A stretch of 45,179 nucleotides of DNA from Bacteroidales bacterium (GCA_017443175.1 JAFSOZ010000006.1:1-45179); one strand, 5' to 3'. Shown: positions 7,663-16,262, counted from the first letter of the stretch. Notes: generated by a model not told the origin, from the letters alone. Program-made: numbers and translations.

Positions 7663-8742
7663 ATGAGATTTAAGATTTTTATCCTATTAAGCATATTCTC
7701 CACAGCGCTTTGCGCCCAGCCGCCCGCAAACTATTACCAAAATGCCTATCAGAAAAAAGGCCAGGCTTTGAGAACGGCCTTGTATGGTATCATAAAGAAT
7801 CACACAGCACTTTCCTACAGTGCTTTGTGGGATGCCTATACCACAACCGACAAGCGTACCGACAACGGCAAGGTTTGGGACATCTATTCCGACAATCCCA
7901 ACGGCACGACAGCGTACTTCTATACATTTGTCTCCGACCAGTGCGGAAGTTACAATTCCGAGGGCGATTGCTACAACCGTGAGCATAGCGTACCGCAAAG
8001 CTGGTTTGGGGAAGCAGCACCGATGAAAACAGACCTTTTCCACGTTTATCCCACCGATGGCTTCGTAAACGGCAAGCGTGGCAATTTGGCTTTGGGCGAG
8101 GTCAACAATGCCACCTGGACCAGCACCAATGGCTCCAAATTGGGTAATAGTGCGGTTTCAGGGTACTCGGGCACGGTTTTTGAACCGAATGATGCCTATA
8201 AAGGTGATTTGGCAAGATCCTATTTCTACATGGCGGTATGCTATATGGACAAGAATCTGGGACAAGAGACGCAGTCCATGTTCTCCGGCGGCTCGCTCAA
8301 ACCGTGGGCGCTGAACATGCTTATCCGTTGGCATAACGAGGATCCCGTAAGCCAGAAGGAGATCGACCGCAACAACGCCGTCTATGCCCTCCAAAACAAC
8401 CGCAATCCTTTTATCGACTTTCCTGAGTTGGTGGGCAAAATCTGGGGAGCCGACTCCGTGAATGCCTTCAACCCCAACGGCATAGCAGAGCTTTCCATGC
8501 CCTCAAGATGGATGGTTTACCCCAATCCCGCCACGGATCATATCATCATTTCCGCGCTTGTGGAGGTAGAAACCGAAGCGATGTTCCAGATATACAACCT
8601 CACCGGCCAAATGGTGTGGTCGGAGCAGGCCCACTTCCAAAACGAACATTCCATCAACCTGCACGATTTGACCGCAGGCGTGTACGTGTTGCGCGTCACG
8701 GGCGAGGATTTCATTTTGAATAAAAAAATAATTGTCCAATAA
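7663..8742 (+). CDS. Secreted endonuclease I family nuclease with T9SS sorting domain
   Basis: The start at 7663 gives a clean signal peptide (MRFKIFILLSIFSTALCAQ). An in-frame ATG 36 bases upstream lies within the promoter. The catalytic part belongs to the endonuclease I (EndA/NucM) His-Me-finger family, with REHSVPQSWFGE and DLFHVYPTDGFVNGKRGN containing the metal-site His and Asn residues. The last 75 residues, starting at YPNPATDHIII and containing a LTAGVYVLRV strand, form a type A T9SS sorting domain, so the enzyme is probably exported across the outer membrane. It should degrade extracellular DNA non-specifically, for nutrition or biofilm turnover (inference from family). The mature length of about 340 residues is ordinary for nuclease plus sorting domain. 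A perfect 30-bp palindrome begins two bases after the stop. Confidence 0.9.
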   Translation: MRFKIFILLSIFSTALCAQPPANYYQNAYQKKGQALRTALYGIIKNHTALSYSALWDAYTTTDKRTDNGKVWDIYSDNPNGTTAYFYTFVSDQCGSYNSEGDCYNREHSVPQSWFGEAAPMKTDLFHVYPTDGFVNGKRGNLALGEVNNATWTSTNGSKLGNSAVSGYSGTVFEPNDAYKGDLARSYFYMAVCYMDKNLGQETQSMFSGGSLKPWALNMLIRWHNEDPVSQKEIDRNNAVYALQNNRNPFIDFPELVGKIWGADSVNAFNPNGIAELSMPSRWMVYPNPATDHIIISALVEVETEAMFQIYNLTGQMVWSEQAHFQNEHSINLHDLTAGVYVLRVTGEDFILNKKIIVQ

Positions 8743-8744
8743 TT

Positions 8745-8774
8745 GGTAGAGACGCACGGCCGTGCGTCTCTACC
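8745..8774. repeat. Perfect 30-bp palindrome (GTAGAGACGC family)
   Basis: GGTAGAGACGCACGG (8745-8759) is followed at once by its exact complement (8760-8774). It begins two bases after the nuclease stop codon and could act as a 3' mRNA stabiliser or weak terminator, although no T-run follows. Relatives lie at 10226-10275 and 34712-34743. Confidence 0.85.
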
Positions 8775-8810
8775 CAAAACCGCGAAATTTTAATTAAAAA
8801 CCCAACAATA

Positions 8811-10208
8811 ATGAACCCTTTATTCGAAAAATCCGTTTACCAAAACCGCCGCGAAAAACTCACCCAATCGGTGCGTAGCGGCATCGCAGTGTTCCTCGGC
8901 AATCACGAGGCCCCGATGAACTATCCCGACAACACCTACAACTTCCGTCAGGACAGCGACTTCCTCTATTTCTTCGGTCTCTCCATTGCCGACATTGCGG
9001 CTGTCATCGACTTTGACGCGCACAAATCCATCATCTTCGGCAACGACTTCACCATTGACGACATCATCTGGATGGGCGACCAGCCTACCATCGCGTCATT
9101 GGCCGAGAAAGTCGGCGTGACGGAGACTATGCCGCTGGCCAAGCTGGCAGAATACATCCAAAAAGCGCAGCAAGATGGCCGCAAGGTGCATTTCACGCCC
9201 ATGTATCGTGGCGACAACCAGATTTGGCTTTCAAACCTCACGGGCATCAACGTGAACCACATCCGTGAAGCTGCCTCCCTGGAACTCATCAAGGGTATTG
9301 TGGCCTTGCGTTCCGCCAAGGAGCAATGTGAAATCGACGAGATGGACAAGGCTTGCGAGATTGGCGTGAAGATGCACACCGCCGTGATGCGCCGCTGCGT
9401 GGCCGGTGCTTCGGAGCGCGAACTGGCCGGTTTGGCAGAGGGAATCGCCCTTTCCTACGGCAACGGCATCTCCTTCCCTGTTATCCTCTCCCAACATGGC
9501 GAGACGCTGCACAACCATCTGCATAACGGCATCCTCCAAGAGGGTAATATGCTCTTGATGGATGCTGGCGCCGAAGGACTGATGAACTATTGCTCCGACT
9601 ACACGCGCACGTTGCCTGTGGGTGGCAAGTTCACTACCAAGCAGCAGGAAATCTACGAGATTGTACTCAAAGCCAATTTGGATGCTATCGACGCCGCGCA
9701 TCCGGGCATGTACAACAAGGAACTGCACCGCCTTTCTTGCGAGGTTATCGCGCAAGGCCTCAAAGATTTGGGCCTGATGAAAGGTGATGTGAAAGAGGCG
9801 GTGGAATTAGGAGCACATGCTCTATTCATGGTACACGGTCTGGGTCATCAGATTGGCTTGGATGTGCACGACATGGAAGGATTGGGTCAGATTCACGTGG
9901 GCTACGACGAGACCGTACAGCCCAGCAAGATCTTTGGTTGGGCTTCATTGCGTATGGCCCGCGAGCTGAAACCGGGCTTTGTGGTCTCCATTGAGCCGGG
10001 TATCTATTTCATCCCGCATTTGATTGACATCTGGAAGAAAGAACACAAATTCGCCGACTTTATCAACTACGATGTAGTGGAGAAATACCGCGACTTTGGC
10101 GGCATCCGTATCGAGGACGACTTGCTGATCACGGAAACCGGCCACCGCGTGTTAGGTCCGCACTTGCCCAAGGGCGTGGATGAACTGGCCGCCATCATCG
10201 GTAAATAA
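8811..10208 (+). CDS. pepP: Xaa-Pro aminopeptidase (aminopeptidase P, M24B)
   Basis: Aminopeptidase P removes an N-terminal residue that precedes proline. All five expected dinuclear-metal ligands are visible: Asp251 (LLMDAGAEG), Asp263 (CSDYTRTL), His346 (GLGHQIGLDVH), Glu395 (VSIEPGIYF) and Glu435 (GIRIEDDLL). An aminopeptidase-P N-terminal domain (about 1-170, with NFRQDSDFLYFFG) precedes the pita-bread fold. At 465 residues it has the normal bacterial length. There is no signal peptide, so it is probably cytoplasmic. No promoter of the usual type is visible between the upstream palindrome and the ATG. It may be co-transcribed with its neighbours, and the DPP7-like peptidase follows 93 bases downstream, a sensible pairing for peptide use. 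Confidence 0.93.
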   Translation: MNPLFEKSVYQNRREKLTQSVRSGIAVFLGNHEAPMNYPDNTYNFRQDSDFLYFFGLSIADIAAVIDFDAHKSIIFGNDFTIDDIIWMGDQPTIASLAEKVGVTETMPLAKLAEYIQKAQQDGRKVHFTPMYRGDNQIWLSNLTGINVNHIREAASLELIKGIVALRSAKEQCEIDEMDKACEIGVKMHTAVMRRCVAGASERELAGLAEGIALSYGNGISFPVILSQHGETLHNHLHNGILQEGNMLLMDAGAEGLMNYCSDYTRTLPVGGKFTTKQQEIYEIVLKANLDAIDAAHPGMYNKELHRLSCEVIAQGLKDLGLMKGDVKEAVELGAHALFMVHGLGHQIGLDVHDMEGLGQIHVGYDETVQPSKIFGWASLRMARELKPGFVVSIEPGIYFIPHLIDIWKKEHKFADFINYDVVEKYRDFGGIRIEDDLLITETGHRVLGPHLPKGVDELAAIIGK

Positions 10209-10225
10209 TCGAGACGAAGGATATG

Positions 10226-10275
10226 GTAAAGACGCACGGGCGTGCGTCTCAACAGTCCGGGCGTGCGTCTCAACA
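10226..10275. repeat. Degraded copies of the GAGACGCACG palindrome
   Basis: GACGCACG-GG-CGTGCGTC (10231-10248) is an imperfect member of the family at 8745. Its right half plus flank (CGGGCGTGCGTCTCAACA, 10237-10254) is repeated exactly at 10258-10275. It occupies the gap between the aminopeptidase and DPP7 genes. Confidence 0.75.
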
Positions 10276-10301
10276 ACAGAAAATCATAAAAAAATATAAC
10301 G

Positions 10302-12443
10302 ATGAAGAAAATCAAACTTTTGTGCATCATCATGATGCTTTTCGTCTTCGGCGCGCGTGCCGATGAGGGCATGTGGTTGCCCTATTCCATCAACGGACAG
10401 AACCTCGCCGACATGCAGCGGTTGGGCTGCAAGCTCACCGCCGAGCAGATTTTCAGCTTCAACCAGCCCAGCCTCAAGGATGCCATCGTGCAATTCGGGG
10501 GCGGGTGCACCGGAGAACTGATCTCGCCCGAGGGCCTGCTGCTCACCAACCACCACTGCGGCCTTTCCTATGTGCAGTCGCACGCTTCCGTGGAACACGA
10601 TTACCTGCAAGACGGCTTCTGGGCCCGCAGCAAAGACCAAGAACTCCCCAACGAAGGACTAACCGTATCATTCTTGACATATATTGAGGATGTTACGCAA
10701 GCCGTGTTGAAGGGCGTTACCGACAACATGACCGAGGAAACTCGTGCCAAGAAGATTGAGGAAAATCGTAAGGCGCTGGAGAAAGAGCGCAAGGGCGACC
10801 GCGCGGTGGAAGTGGAGATTGTGCCATTCTACCATGGCAACCAATACATCCTGTTTGTGTATGATGTCTATAAAGACGTGCGCCTAGTGGCTTGTCCGCC
10901 TTGGGGCATCGGCAAGTTCGGCGCAGATACCGACAACTGGACCTGGCCGCGCCACAAGGGCGATTTCTGCATCTTCCGCGTCTATACTGCCCCCGACGGC
11001 TCGCCTGCGGAGTACAGCAAAAAAAATGTCCCGATGAAGTCGAAACACTATTTGCCGATTTCCTTAAAAGGCGTTCAACCAGGTGATTACACCATGATTT
11101 TGGGTTATCCCGGAAGCACCGACCGCTACTCATATTCCGGTGCAGTGAAGAACATCATCGAGTTGGAGGGTCCTGCCATTGTGGACTGCCGCACCACCAA
11201 GTTAGAGCAATACCGCAAGCACATGGACGCCGACCCGGCCGTGTTCATCCAATATGCTTCCAAGCAAGCCAGCGTAAGCAACTACTGGAAGTATTACATC
11301 GGCCAGGTGAAGCAGTTGCAGCGCAACAAAGTGGTGGAGAAGCGCATGGAGCAGGAGAAGGAATTTCGCCAGTGGGCGGCTCAGGACAAGGATAGAAACG
11401 CCAAGTACAAAGGTATTTTTGATGAGATGGACAGATACTGGAATCATCAAAATCAGTACAAGAAGGCGTTGATTTACCATCGTGAGGCGGGCTGGCGCGG
11501 TGGCGAGGCCGTGACGTTTGCCTTGAGATTCAGAGCGTTGAACAATGCTATTGAGACGAAGGCTGCCCCGATGGACAACCTCAAGGCATACGCGAAGAGA
11601 ATGAAGGGTGACATCCAAGATTTCTTCAAAGATTATGACAAAGCGTTGGACCGCGACGTAACCATTGCATTGCTCAATCTTTTCTATAAAGATGTGGATC
11701 ACAACCAGTTGCCAACGACAATCAAGAAAGTGGGTGACAAGAACCATGGCGACTTCACGGCATTTGTGGACAATGCCTTTGCCAAGTCTGTGTTGGTAGA
11801 TCCTGACAAATTGAACGCATGGTTGGAGAACCCGAAATCGCTCTCCAAGGATCCGATTTACGCGTTGATGTACAACATTTTGGAGTCGTATTGGGATTTG
11901 GACGAAAAGGCTGATGAGGTGAACTGCAAGCGTGCCGACCGTTTGTACATGCAGGGTTTAATGGAGATGCAGAAGGACCGCAACTTCTATCCGGACGCCA
12001 ACTTCACGATGCGTCTCACGTACGGCAGTGTGCAGGATTGTAAGCCGTCGGATGCCATCACGTACAACTACATCACCACCTTGGACGGTGTGATGGCCAA
12101 GTACAAACCTGGCAACTGGGAGTTTGACGTGCCGAAAGATCTGATCAAACTCTGGGAAAACCACGACTATGGTCGTTATGCCAACGAGAACGGTGACTTG
12201 GTTGTGAACTTCATCACCACCAATGACATTACGGGCGGCAACTCCGGCAGTCCTGTTATCGATGCCGAGGGCAACCTCATCGGTTTGGCCTTCGACGGCA
12301 ACTGGGAAGCCATGAGCGGCGACATTGCCTTCGAGAACGAGGTCCAGCGTACCATCTGCATGGACATGCGCTACCTGCTCTTCATCATCGACAAGATGGC
12401 GAATGCGCAGAATCTGATGCAGGAGATAAGGATTGTGGAGTAA
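10302..12443 (+). CDS. dpp7: S46 family dipeptidyl-peptidase, DPP7 type
   Basis: S46 peptidases are periplasmic serine exopeptidases that release dipeptides from peptide N-termini. The protein has a signal peptide (MKKIKLLCIIMMLFVFGARA) and 713 residues, the usual S46 length. The catalytic triad can be placed as His85 (TNHHCG), Asp221 (RHKGDF) and Ser648 (GGNSGSPV). In this family the residue 18 places after the serine decides specificity: Gly in DPP7 (hydrophobic P1), Arg in DPP11 (Asp/Glu P1). Here it is Gly666 (AFDGNWEAMSGD), so DPP7-type specificity is predicted. Such enzymes feed dipeptides to asaccharolytic Bacteroidota such as Porphyromonas. No separate promoter is evident in the repeat-filled gap before it. 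A terminator follows at 12504. Confidence 0.93.
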   Translation: MKKIKLLCIIMMLFVFGARADEGMWLPYSINGQNLADMQRLGCKLTAEQIFSFNQPSLKDAIVQFGGGCTGELISPEGLLLTNHHCGLSYVQSHASVEHDYLQDGFWARSKDQELPNEGLTVSFLTYIEDVTQAVLKGVTDNMTEETRAKKIEENRKALEKERKGDRAVEVEIVPFYHGNQYILFVYDVYKDVRLVACPPWGIGKFGADTDNWTWPRHKGDFCIFRVYTAPDGSPAEYSKKNVPMKSKHYLPISLKGVQPGDYTMILGYPGSTDRYSYSGAVKNIIELEGPAIVDCRTTKLEQYRKHMDADPAVFIQYASKQASVSNYWKYYIGQVKQLQRNKVVEKRMEQEKEFRQWAAQDKDRNAKYKGIFDEMDRYWNHQNQYKKALIYHREAGWRGGEAVTFALRFRALNNAIETKAAPMDNLKAYAKRMKGDIQDFFKDYDKALDRDVTIALLNLFYKDVDHNQLPTTIKKVGDKNHGDFTAFVDNAFAKSVLVDPDKLNAWLENPKSLSKDPIYALMYNILESYWDLDEKADEVNCKRADRLYMQGLMEMQKDRNFYPDANFTMRLTYGSVQDCKPSDAITYNYITTLDGVMAKYKPGNWEFDVPKDLIKLWENHDYGRYANENGDLVVNFITTNDITGGNSGSPVIDAEGNLIGLAFDGNWEAMSGDIAFENEVQRTICMDMRYLLFIIDKMANAQNLMQEIRIVE

Positions 12444-12503
12444 AAAGCTCAAAAGCTATCTTATTCCTTGTCGTTCTTAAACGGCGAGGATAGCAATAAT
12501 AGC

Positions 12504-12545
12504 AAAAGACCAAAACTATGTATTTGCATGGTTTTGGTCTTTTTT
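12504..12545 (+). terminator. Rho-independent terminator after dpp7
   Basis: AAAAGACCAAAAC (from 12504) pairs with GTTTTGGTCTTTT (12531-12543), with further ATG/CAT pairing in the loop and a T-run. It separates dpp7 from the restriction-modification island. Confidence 0.88.
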
Positions 12546-12568
12546 ATGTCTTAACGGTAATAAAATAC

Positions 12569-12615
12569 ACTCAAAATGAGTACATTATTACAGGTATTTT
12601 TGCACTCAATTTGAG
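12569..12615 (+). promoter_or_regulatory. Promoter of the XRE gene bracketed by two operator-like dyads
   Basis: TATTTTTG (12595-12602) is the -7 element. CTCAAAATGAG (12570-12580) lies in the -33 region. CTCAATTTGAG (12605-12615) lies over the expected start of transcription. Both dyads have CTCA/TGAG arms and a 3-base AT centre, with centres 35 bp apart. This fits autorepression by the XRE protein encoded directly downstream. Confidence 0.65.
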
Positions 12616-12627
12616 AATGTGAATAAC

Positions 12628-12921
12628 ATGGCAGATAACATCGATTATCAAGATAAAATTATCCAGACTATTAAGAAAATTCGTATTGAGCGAGATATTA
12701 GTCAAATCAAACTAAGTGAGTTGTTGGGTATCTCCCGAGGACAGGTTGGTAATATTGAAAATCCCAATTATCCTCACAAGTACACCCTTAAGCAGATTGT
12801 CACCATCTGCAAGCACCTTGATTACCCCATTGAAAAGATTTTCATTCCTGAAATGGCCATAGCGCAAGAATGTTCTATGGCAATTAATGCTTTGATGGAA
12901 AGTGTAGTAAGGTATGAATAA
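12628..12921 (+). CDS. XRE-family helix-turn-helix regulator
   Basis: The 97-residue protein has a Cro/C1-type helix-turn-helix (about 20-60; RDISQIKLSELLGISRGQVGNIEN) and a short C-terminal helical part, enough for a small dimeric repressor. A GTG nine bases upstream (12619) is an alternative start, but the ATG at 12628 gives the better N-terminus (MADNIDYQ). Two matching dyads around its promoter point to self-regulation. It opens the restriction-modification island and may work like the controller proteins of such systems, delaying endonuclease expression until DNA is methylated. That role is inferred from position: only a 43-residue methyltransferase remnant lies between it and the endonuclease gene. 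Confidence 0.85.
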   Translation: MADNIDYQDKIIQTIKKIRIERDISQIKLSELLGISRGQVGNIENPNYPHKYTLKQIVTICKHLDYPIEKIFIPEMAIAQECSMAINALMESVVRYE

Positions 12922-12933
12922 AAATTTGTTGAA

Positions 12934-13065
12934 ATGGCGAAGAAGAAATATACATTCATCGACCTTTTCGCAGGCATCGGCTGCTCCCATACAACGCTAC
13001 ACAGAGTGGGCGAGAAAAGCGTGTTTTATTGTGGAGTTAATATGACAACAATCATTAACCATTAG
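12934..13065 (+). pseudogene. N-terminal remnant of a C5-cytosine methyltransferase
   Basis: This 43-codon frame begins MAKKKYTFIDLFAGIGC, which is motif I (DLFAGIGG) of C5-cytosine DNA methyltransferases. It continues for about fifteen plausible residues (TLHRVGEK) and then runs into unrelated sequence and a stop. It differs from the start of the intact methyltransferase at 14535, so it is the stump of another gene rather than a local duplication. It shows that the island replaced or lost an earlier methyltransferase. It is still translatable and could act as a short leader ORF 9 bases ahead of the endonuclease gene. Confidence 0.7.
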
Positions 13066-13074
13066 AATTCCACC

Positions 13075-14535
13075 ATGAGTGATACATATATTGACCCGAG
13101 CAGAATTTTCAAAAGGGAGGACGTGGAGGACTTGCTAACTTCCATAATAGGTAAGACTTTGCTTCAAGCCGACACAATTGGACTCTTTAAGCATCACGAG
13201 GGATGCGATAAAATGAAAGGTATCGCTGGCGATATCATAGAGGAAGCTGTACTTCGTTGTAAAAAAGACAGCAAACAAGAGCCAGACATTCTTGTGGACG
13301 GCGTTTTGACAGAATTGAAAACAACAGGAATGATTAAGCCCAAAAAGAAAGACTCGCCTTACATTTACGAATGCAAAGAGCCTGTTAGTATAACAGCGGT
13401 ATCAATACCTGTCATTGTGAACGAAGAATTTGAAACTTCCAACTTTTGGCACAAGCTTGAGCACATGCTATGGGTTTACTATTGGTACAAGTCGCCTGTT
13501 ACTGTGAAACTTGAGGGATATAAGGAATTTCCCATTCTTGGTTACCAATTCTATGAATTCAGTGAAGGTGATAAATTGCTATTAAGACAAGACTGGTTGC
13601 TTGTACGAGATTTCTTAATTGTAATTCATCGCGATTTTAACACGCGAGAAAAACGGGAAAAGCAATACCCCCGTCTTTCACATGAGCTGCGAAGTCAGCT
13701 GATGTTGATTGACACTGCTCCAAAATTCCCTAACAATCCTCGTTTTCGTCTAAAACGCTCCTATGCAACTGTTATCGCAGATAAGTATTTTTCTCAAAAA
13801 CATTTTGAAAAACTAGGCACTTCGATTAGCAAGTTTGCTGACATTGACAACAAATGCCTGTTGATGACACAAAAATACAAGAACAAAACCTTCAAACAAA
13901 TTGCGGTAGAACTGGGTGTTGATATCAATTTGGGTGCAAAAAATTTTGCAGAGAGTGCTGTGGTGAAAATGTTTGGTGGTCATGCTTCCAAATTGAATGA
14001 TATTGAGGACTTTGCAAAAATTGGCGTTATTGCCAAGAGCGTTCCTTTGAAAGCAGATGGCAAAGGAAAGGAAGATATGAAACTATTTTTACCAAATCTT
14101 GAAGATTGGACTAAAGAAGACGAATTTGAAGATTCTGCAATTTTTGAATACTTTGCTGGACACCATTTCCTATTTATTATTTACAAGCATATAGGGAACG
14201 ATGTTGTTTTTGAAGGATTCAAAAGAATTTTCTTCGACGAAGATTTTATTATGAATAACGTAAAACGGACGTGGGAAGATGTACGTAATCTCATTACGAG
14301 CGGCAACCTCAAGATTGAAAGAAAGGTAGATAAAAATGGAAACTCTATAGTCAATAAGTCTGGCACGATAAAAGAATCTCCCAATTTTCCAAAGTCATCA
14401 ACACATAAGGTGTTTATTAGAGGTGGGGCTCCTAAAACTTTGGACAAGTTTAAAACATGGGAAATTAATGGTCTAAAAATGATACCACAATACGTATGGC
14501 TTAGCAGGCATACAGTTCAAGAATTAATAAAATAA
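13075..14535 (+). CDS. Type II restriction endonuclease, Sau3AI/MutH-like
   Basis: The 486-residue length matches Sau3AI-type enzymes, which are built from two MutH-like halves. The N-terminal half has KMKGIAGDIIEEAVL and the catalytic signature Asp71 (EPDILVDG) with Glu80-Leu-Lys82 (ELKTT), the same D-x8-E-x-K pattern as MutH. The C-terminal half has the family block NFPKSSTHKVFIRGGAP but no second ExK site, as expected for a DNA-binding pseudo-dimer half. By homology the site is probably GATC, but specificity cannot be proven from sequence. The codons are clearly more AT-rich than in flanking genes, which supports acquisition by transfer. The last base of its TAA is shared with the ATG of the methyltransferase gene (TAATG). 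Confidence 0.8.
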   Translation: MSDTYIDPSRIFKREDVEDLLTSIIGKTLLQADTIGLFKHHEGCDKMKGIAGDIIEEAVLRCKKDSKQEPDILVDGVLTELKTTGMIKPKKKDSPYIYECKEPVSITAVSIPVIVNEEFETSNFWHKLEHMLWVYYWYKSPVTVKLEGYKEFPILGYQFYEFSEGDKLLLRQDWLLVRDFLIVIHRDFNTREKREKQYPRLSHELRSQLMLIDTAPKFPNNPRFRLKRSYATVIADKYFSQKHFEKLGTSISKFADIDNKCLLMTQKYKNKTFKQIAVELGVDINLGAKNFAESAVVKMFGGHASKLNDIEDFAKIGVIAKSVPLKADGKGKEDMKLFLPNLEDWTKEDEFEDSAIFEYFAGHHFLFIIYKHIGNDVVFEGFKRIFFDEDFIMNNVKRTWEDVRNLITSGNLKIERKVDKNGNSIVNKSGTIKESPNFPKSSTHKVFIRGGAPKTLDKFKTWEINGLKMIPQYVWLSRHTVQELIK

Positions 14536-16262
14536 TGGCTAAGAAACAACATAAAATCCGTGTAGTAGAACTCTTTGCCGGTGTAGGCGGTTTCCGCATC
14601 GGACTTGAAGGTGCGTCGGATGCCTATGAAACTATTTGGAACAACCAGTGGGAACCTTCGACTAAACATCAAGACGCTTCATTAGTATATGTAGCACGCT
14701 TTGGCTCAAAAGGGCACTCCAATAAAGACATCAACCTCGTGCCGACAAATGATATTCCTGATCATGATTTGCTTGTGGGCGGTTTCCCATGTCAGGATTA
14801 TTCCGTAGCAGCAACGCTCAGCCGTTCAGGAGGTATCGAAGGTAAAAAAGGAGTGCTTTGGTGGCAAATTTATCGTATTCTTAATGAAAAAGGCGACAAA
14901 CGTCCGCAATTCATCTTTTTTGAGAATGTTGACAGATTGCTCAATTCGCCAGCCACACAACGAGGGCGCGATTTTGCTATCATTCTTGCTTCTTTGGCCG
15001 ACTTAGGATATGTGGTTGAATGGCGCATCATTAACGCTGCCGACTATGGAATGCCCCAACGAAGACGCAGAACCTATATTGTAGGTTACTTAAAGACTTC
15101 TGCTGTAGCTGAAAAGATTGAGCAGATTGAAGACTGGGTGGAATACGATGGCGTAATGGCAAAGGCTTTTGAATTTAGTCTAAAACCGGGTACAGTGTCC
15201 GAATTTGACATCGAAGGTTCAATAAAAGAAGTTTCAGATGGTTTCAACAAGGGCAAAAAAGAGAGTCCCTTTGGCAATGCTGGAATGATGATGGACCGCC
15301 ATGTGTATTCAGTAGATGCTGAAGCTGTTTATGATGGACCACGACAGACATTGGGAGGAAACCTTGTTGACGAGAACCTCGTGCCGGAAGACTTCTTCAT
15401 TACTGATGAAGAATTACCCAGATGGCAATACGAGAAAGGTGCTAAAAAGATTGAAAGAGTTTCCAAGGAGGGTTACAAATATACTTTCTCTGAGGGTGGA
15501 ATGGCCTTCCCCGACAGTTTGGATCAGCCTTCCCGAACCATTATCACAGGAGAAGGAGGTACAGCACCGTCACGTTTCAAGCATGTTGTACGCACAAAGT
15601 CAGGTCGATATCGCCGACTATTACCCATTGAATTGGAACGCATGAATATGTTTCCTGACAACCACACGTATCACCCCGATGTAACGGATGGTCGGCGGGC
15701 TTTCCTGATGGGCAATGCCCTCGTATGTGGTGTTGTTGAGACCATCGGCAAAAGTCTCTACCAGGCCATCTACGACAAGGCTCCGGTTTCTTCAAAACCT
15801 ATCTTTACAGTGCGTGATTCAAAACCTATGCTGGATTTACAACTTTTCGAATACGAGGAGAAACCGTTGGTGGTGAATCGTCCCCAAAAGCAGTATATCC
15901 TTGATTCTACTAAGCATCTATTGATTGGTTTGGTAAAGAAGGACAATGAGGAGTATTTTTTGAAGGAAGAACCAACAAAGATTTATTATACTGGCAAAAC
16001 AAAGACATTTCCATCTACGGTTGCTGTTAACAAGCTCTACTATTTCATGCCTTACATTAAAGGGAAGGGAGTTCGGGATTTATATCTGATTCGTGTGGCT
16101 CGTATCGGCAATAAGACTGAAATTCATCCTGAGACAAACGATGAGGAAACTCGTTTGGTATTCGAATTGGAGTATTTGGAGAGTCTGCCAGAATATCAGA
16201 TAGTACAATTGAATAGATACTGGTATAAAGACACTTTGTTGGGAAGAATAGTTACAGTATAA
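14535..16262 (+). CDS. DNA (cytosine-5) methyltransferase of the Sau3AI-like system
   Basis: The enzyme transfers a methyl group from SAM to cytosine C5 and should protect the host from the endonuclease encoded upstream. Motifs appear in normal order: I (VELFAGVGGFRIGLEG), IV with catalytic Cys86 (GGFPCQDYSVA), VI (FFENVDRL), VIII (QRRRRTYIVGY), the target-recognition region (about 200-340), IX and X (MGNALVCGVVETIGKSLY). At 575 residues it is longer than the roughly 400 of M.Sau3AI. About 160 residues after motif X form an extra C-terminal region (from PIFTVRDSK) that I do not recognise. The start overlaps the endonuclease stop by one base. A Vsr gene starts 393 bases downstream, as expected where 5-methylcytosine is made. 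Confidence 0.9.
   Translation: MAKKQHKIRVVELFAGVGGFRIGLEGASDAYETIWNNQWEPSTKHQDASLVYVARFGSKGHSNKDINLVPTNDIPDHDLLVGGFPCQDYSVAATLSRSGGIEGKKGVLWWQIYRILNEKGDKRPQFIFFENVDRLLNSPATQRGRDFAIILASLADLGYVVEWRIINAADYGMPQRRRRTYIVGYLKTSAVAEKIEQIEDWVEYDGVMAKAFEFSLKPGTVSEFDIEGSIKEVSDGFNKGKKESPFGNAGMMMDRHVYSVDAEAVYDGPRQTLGGNLVDENLVPEDFFITDEELPRWQYEKGAKKIERVSKEGYKYTFSEGGMAFPDSLDQPSRTIITGEGGTAPSRFKHVVRTKSGRYRRLLPIELERMNMFPDNHTYHPDVTDGRRAFLMGNALVCGVVETIGKSLYQAIYDKAPVSSKPIFTVRDSKPMLDLQLFEYEEKPLVVNRPQKQYILDSTKHLLIGLVKKDNEEYFLKEEPTKIYYTGKTKTFPSTVAVNKLYYFMPYIKGKGVRDLYLIRVARIGNKTEIHPETNDEETRLVFELEYLESLPEYQIVQLNRYWYKDTLLGRIVTV

Noticed and set aside
12466-12489. Hairpin CCTTGTCGTT/AACGGCGAGG with G-T pairs after dpp7
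   Set aside because: It has wobble pairs and no T-run; the true terminator is the stronger hairpin at 12504.
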